The notes under the pieces were generated by a model that was not told the DNA's origin, made no database searches, and was given only the letters and a program-made list of their open reading frames with translations. The position numbers and the translations under genes were made by a program. Of a DNA stretch of 64,000 nt, positions 61,825-64,000 are shown piece after piece; the stretch's first letter is position 1, and each line of letters begins with the position of its first letter. Source of the stretch: Syngnathus acus (taxonomy: Eukaryota > Chordata > Actinopteri > Syngnathiformes > Syngnathidae); the NCBI RefSeq assembly GCF_901709675.1, contig NC_051090.1, forward strand, positions 8,389,842 to 8,453,841. The letters run 5' to 3'.

Positions 61825-63674
61825 ATTTGCAATAGCGAGTGCAACTCTACATAGTATGATGATCCAGAAGAAAACCTACAGAAATTAAGTTCACTTATCA
61901 CCAATCAAATATCAATTGGAAAACTAAAATATCAGGGGCAACAAGGTGGTGAATCTCCTTTGCATATGATTGATCTTAGAGTGAAAATAAATTCATGCGC
62001 AAAAGTACTCACTTCACATTAGGATAAAAAGCTTCTTCAAGATTCCTTATGAAAAATAATAAGAGCATACTAATTCATTTTGCCCTCAAGGAAAATCAAG
62101 GGTTTTGTATTTAGGAATCGCAATGGATTAAATTTACATTCTTTGCTAGCTGAAGTCAAATAATCAGGTACTTGAGGCTTTGAAAGGAAATGAAAGCGGG
62201 TTATAGAAAGGAAATATGTCCATTGACTTTATATCATAATTACTGTATTAAAAGAAACAACAGATGTAGCAGAATTAACTTGGTCTGTTTAATGCATCAT
62301 GGAAATAGAAGAACCATGATTTCACATAATCCACATGACCTAGAATAGTTTTACAAGGTATAAAAGACACAATCACAGTAAGTGAAGAATACTGATACTG
62401 TCTTGAAGCTGCCCATCTATGATTGAGTCATCAATACCACTTTAGCTCTCACCACCATTATCATAGCACTAACGTTATTAATTCATAAGCCGTGGCTCTA
62501 TCCATTAATCAACGGAGGCAAGGGAAGATAAATAAACGTATTTGGGGACACAGGTAGAGGACGATACTGCAACTGTTGAAATGGGGTCTGACAGCAGGAT
62601 CTTCATGACTCATTGTATTTTCCTTTATTCTAATTTAATTTTTCATTTTCTATTCATTTTTGCCCAAGCATTGTGGGAAAAGGTGATCTCTTACAGTCTT
62701 TTTTTTTTTTTGTCTCAACTGGCTCCTGAAGCTGCTCAAAACTTAACAACCGCCAAAATGTCAACCACTCCCTTAACTTGCAACTCTGCAGATACTCTTT
62801 CCCACCGAAGCACATGCGTAACAGAATACCAGCACATAAAATAAAGGTTAGACCTGGAGACAATGGTGTGACACAGTCCAGAGACAGAGTCTTTATAGTA
62901 TACTGGAGAAAGACCAAGGCTACATGTGGCCCTTTGAACTTAACACCCCCTGTAGTTTGGTGCTTGGTTCTGAACAGCCAAAGAGAAGTTTGTATCCGCC
63001 CTTAGCTGTAAATATGTTAGAATATTGGGAAACTGTTGAAAAGAGTTACTAAATTGAATTAATGGTGTGTGTATTATGGCCAAAATCTGTTTTGTTTTAA
63101 AAAGATGTCCACACTCTAGTCTGAATGTTTCATGTTCACTTGCAAAATTGCACACGAGTTTGTTTTAAAACGATTAAACATTTTTAGTTAATAAACGGTC
63201 ACTCTGAAAATGTCTTTAATTTAATGCAAAAGTTGTTGCCTGTTCTCACAGTAGTAGTAGTTGAGGAAGATTCCCATATGGTAGGTGCTCTACATTTTAG
63301 ACTCCTTGAAAAATGACTGTTAAATTATTGAATATGTCTCAAAAAACATATGAATTGAAAGCATTCCACAATATGACCAGTATGTCTACCATGTTTGTGG
63401 AATATGTTGCAGGTAATTAATAATACTCGACTGGGCTACAGAAGCAGACAATGCAATTGAATTCTTAATTCAGAAAAACATGATTTATTGTTAACATGTA
63501 GAACTGCACTTGAAATATGGAGGTGATTTCTTTCTATTGTTTCCCTTTACAGGTTACTTTTAGGCTTGTCCAATTTATTTCAATTCTAATTTTGAGAATC
63601 TTACATTTCATACGTACCTGTACGAAACTTTTAATTGACAGGCCACTCGACCAGGGTTATATAAGTTTCAAATG
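61825..63674. other. Intergenic sequence
   Basis: AT-rich, no gene or recognised element. The open frame at 62542-62844 runs through a T run and shows no motif. Confidence 0.45.
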
Positions 63675-63896
63675 AAAACATACCCACTCTCGAAAAAGTG
63701 GACTGGATACAAGGCCAATAAAAGAGTCAGTGATATATTTCTGTCTTTGTTCCTCCATTCTGTTTGTTATTTCCGTAAATAGAACTGTTGCACGGTGCTG
63801 TGTAGCCTGACTTGCAACAAGCACTTCAACCTGACGGTTAAGCCGGTCAGTAAGTCGCTCCCCGGCCCCCTTTGCCATTAACATGCACTTAGTCAT
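63675..63896 (-). CDS. Possible exon or gene fragment, minus strand (weak)
   Basis: An open minus-strand frame of about 70 codons reads AGERLTDRLNRQVEVLVASQ and then a charged, probably helical stretch with TNRMEEQRQKYITD, ending SSPLFREW just before a possible donor GTATGT (63669-63674). The composition is more protein-like than other frames here and could form a coiled coil. No family is recognised. No clear acceptor was found and the window ends 104 bases further on. It may be an exon of a neighbour, a transposon relic, or chance. Confidence 0.2.
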
Positions 63897-64000
63897 ACAA
63901 GTTTACGACCACTCTATTTAGGACCGCCTCTCTCTGACAAATAAAGTCCAGACACGCTATAAGACCGTCAAAGTTTTATGTTGTAATAAACCATGTTTAC

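Overview
The window is vertebrate DNA, almost certainly from a teleost fish. It has one intron-split gene on the + strand, short GT-AG introns, fish-type tRNA-derived SINEs, small hAT-like elements with 8-bp target-site duplications, and many long microsatellites. The SINE and MITE types suggest a percomorph, possibly a pipefish or seahorse relative, but that is only an impression.

Positions 1 to about 20,380 hold the 3' three quarters of an EphB-class receptor tyrosine kinase gene, identified as ephb3. Fourteen exons were placed by reading frame, splice phase and GT/AG borders. They join into one open frame of 817 codons plus a stop, running from the end of the ephrin-binding domain through the Cys-rich/EGF-like region, two fibronectin III domains, one transmembrane helix, juxtamembrane tyrosines, kinase domain, SAM domain and a C-terminal PDZ ligand. 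The first exons (signal peptide and most of the ephrin-binding domain) lie left of the window. Introns carry three small DNA transposons and a (CT)n tract of over 230 bp next to the 3' splice site of the first main kinase exon.

From about 20,380 to 64,000 I find no convincing gene. This is a long AT-rich non-coding region downstream of ephb3, with scattered SINEs, hAT and TIR MITE copies, microsatellites, and a few compositionally distinct stretches that could be cis-regulatory. The most striking structure is at 53,233-54,041: a perfect 204-bp inverted repeat around a 223-bp loop, with extra inverted and direct repeat modules beside it. At the far right a short minus-strand frame (63,675-63,896) looks somewhat protein-like and could be an exon of a neighbouring gene; this is weak.

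I found no new protein system. The repeat cluster, the splice-site CT tract and the right-end frame are the items worth checking.
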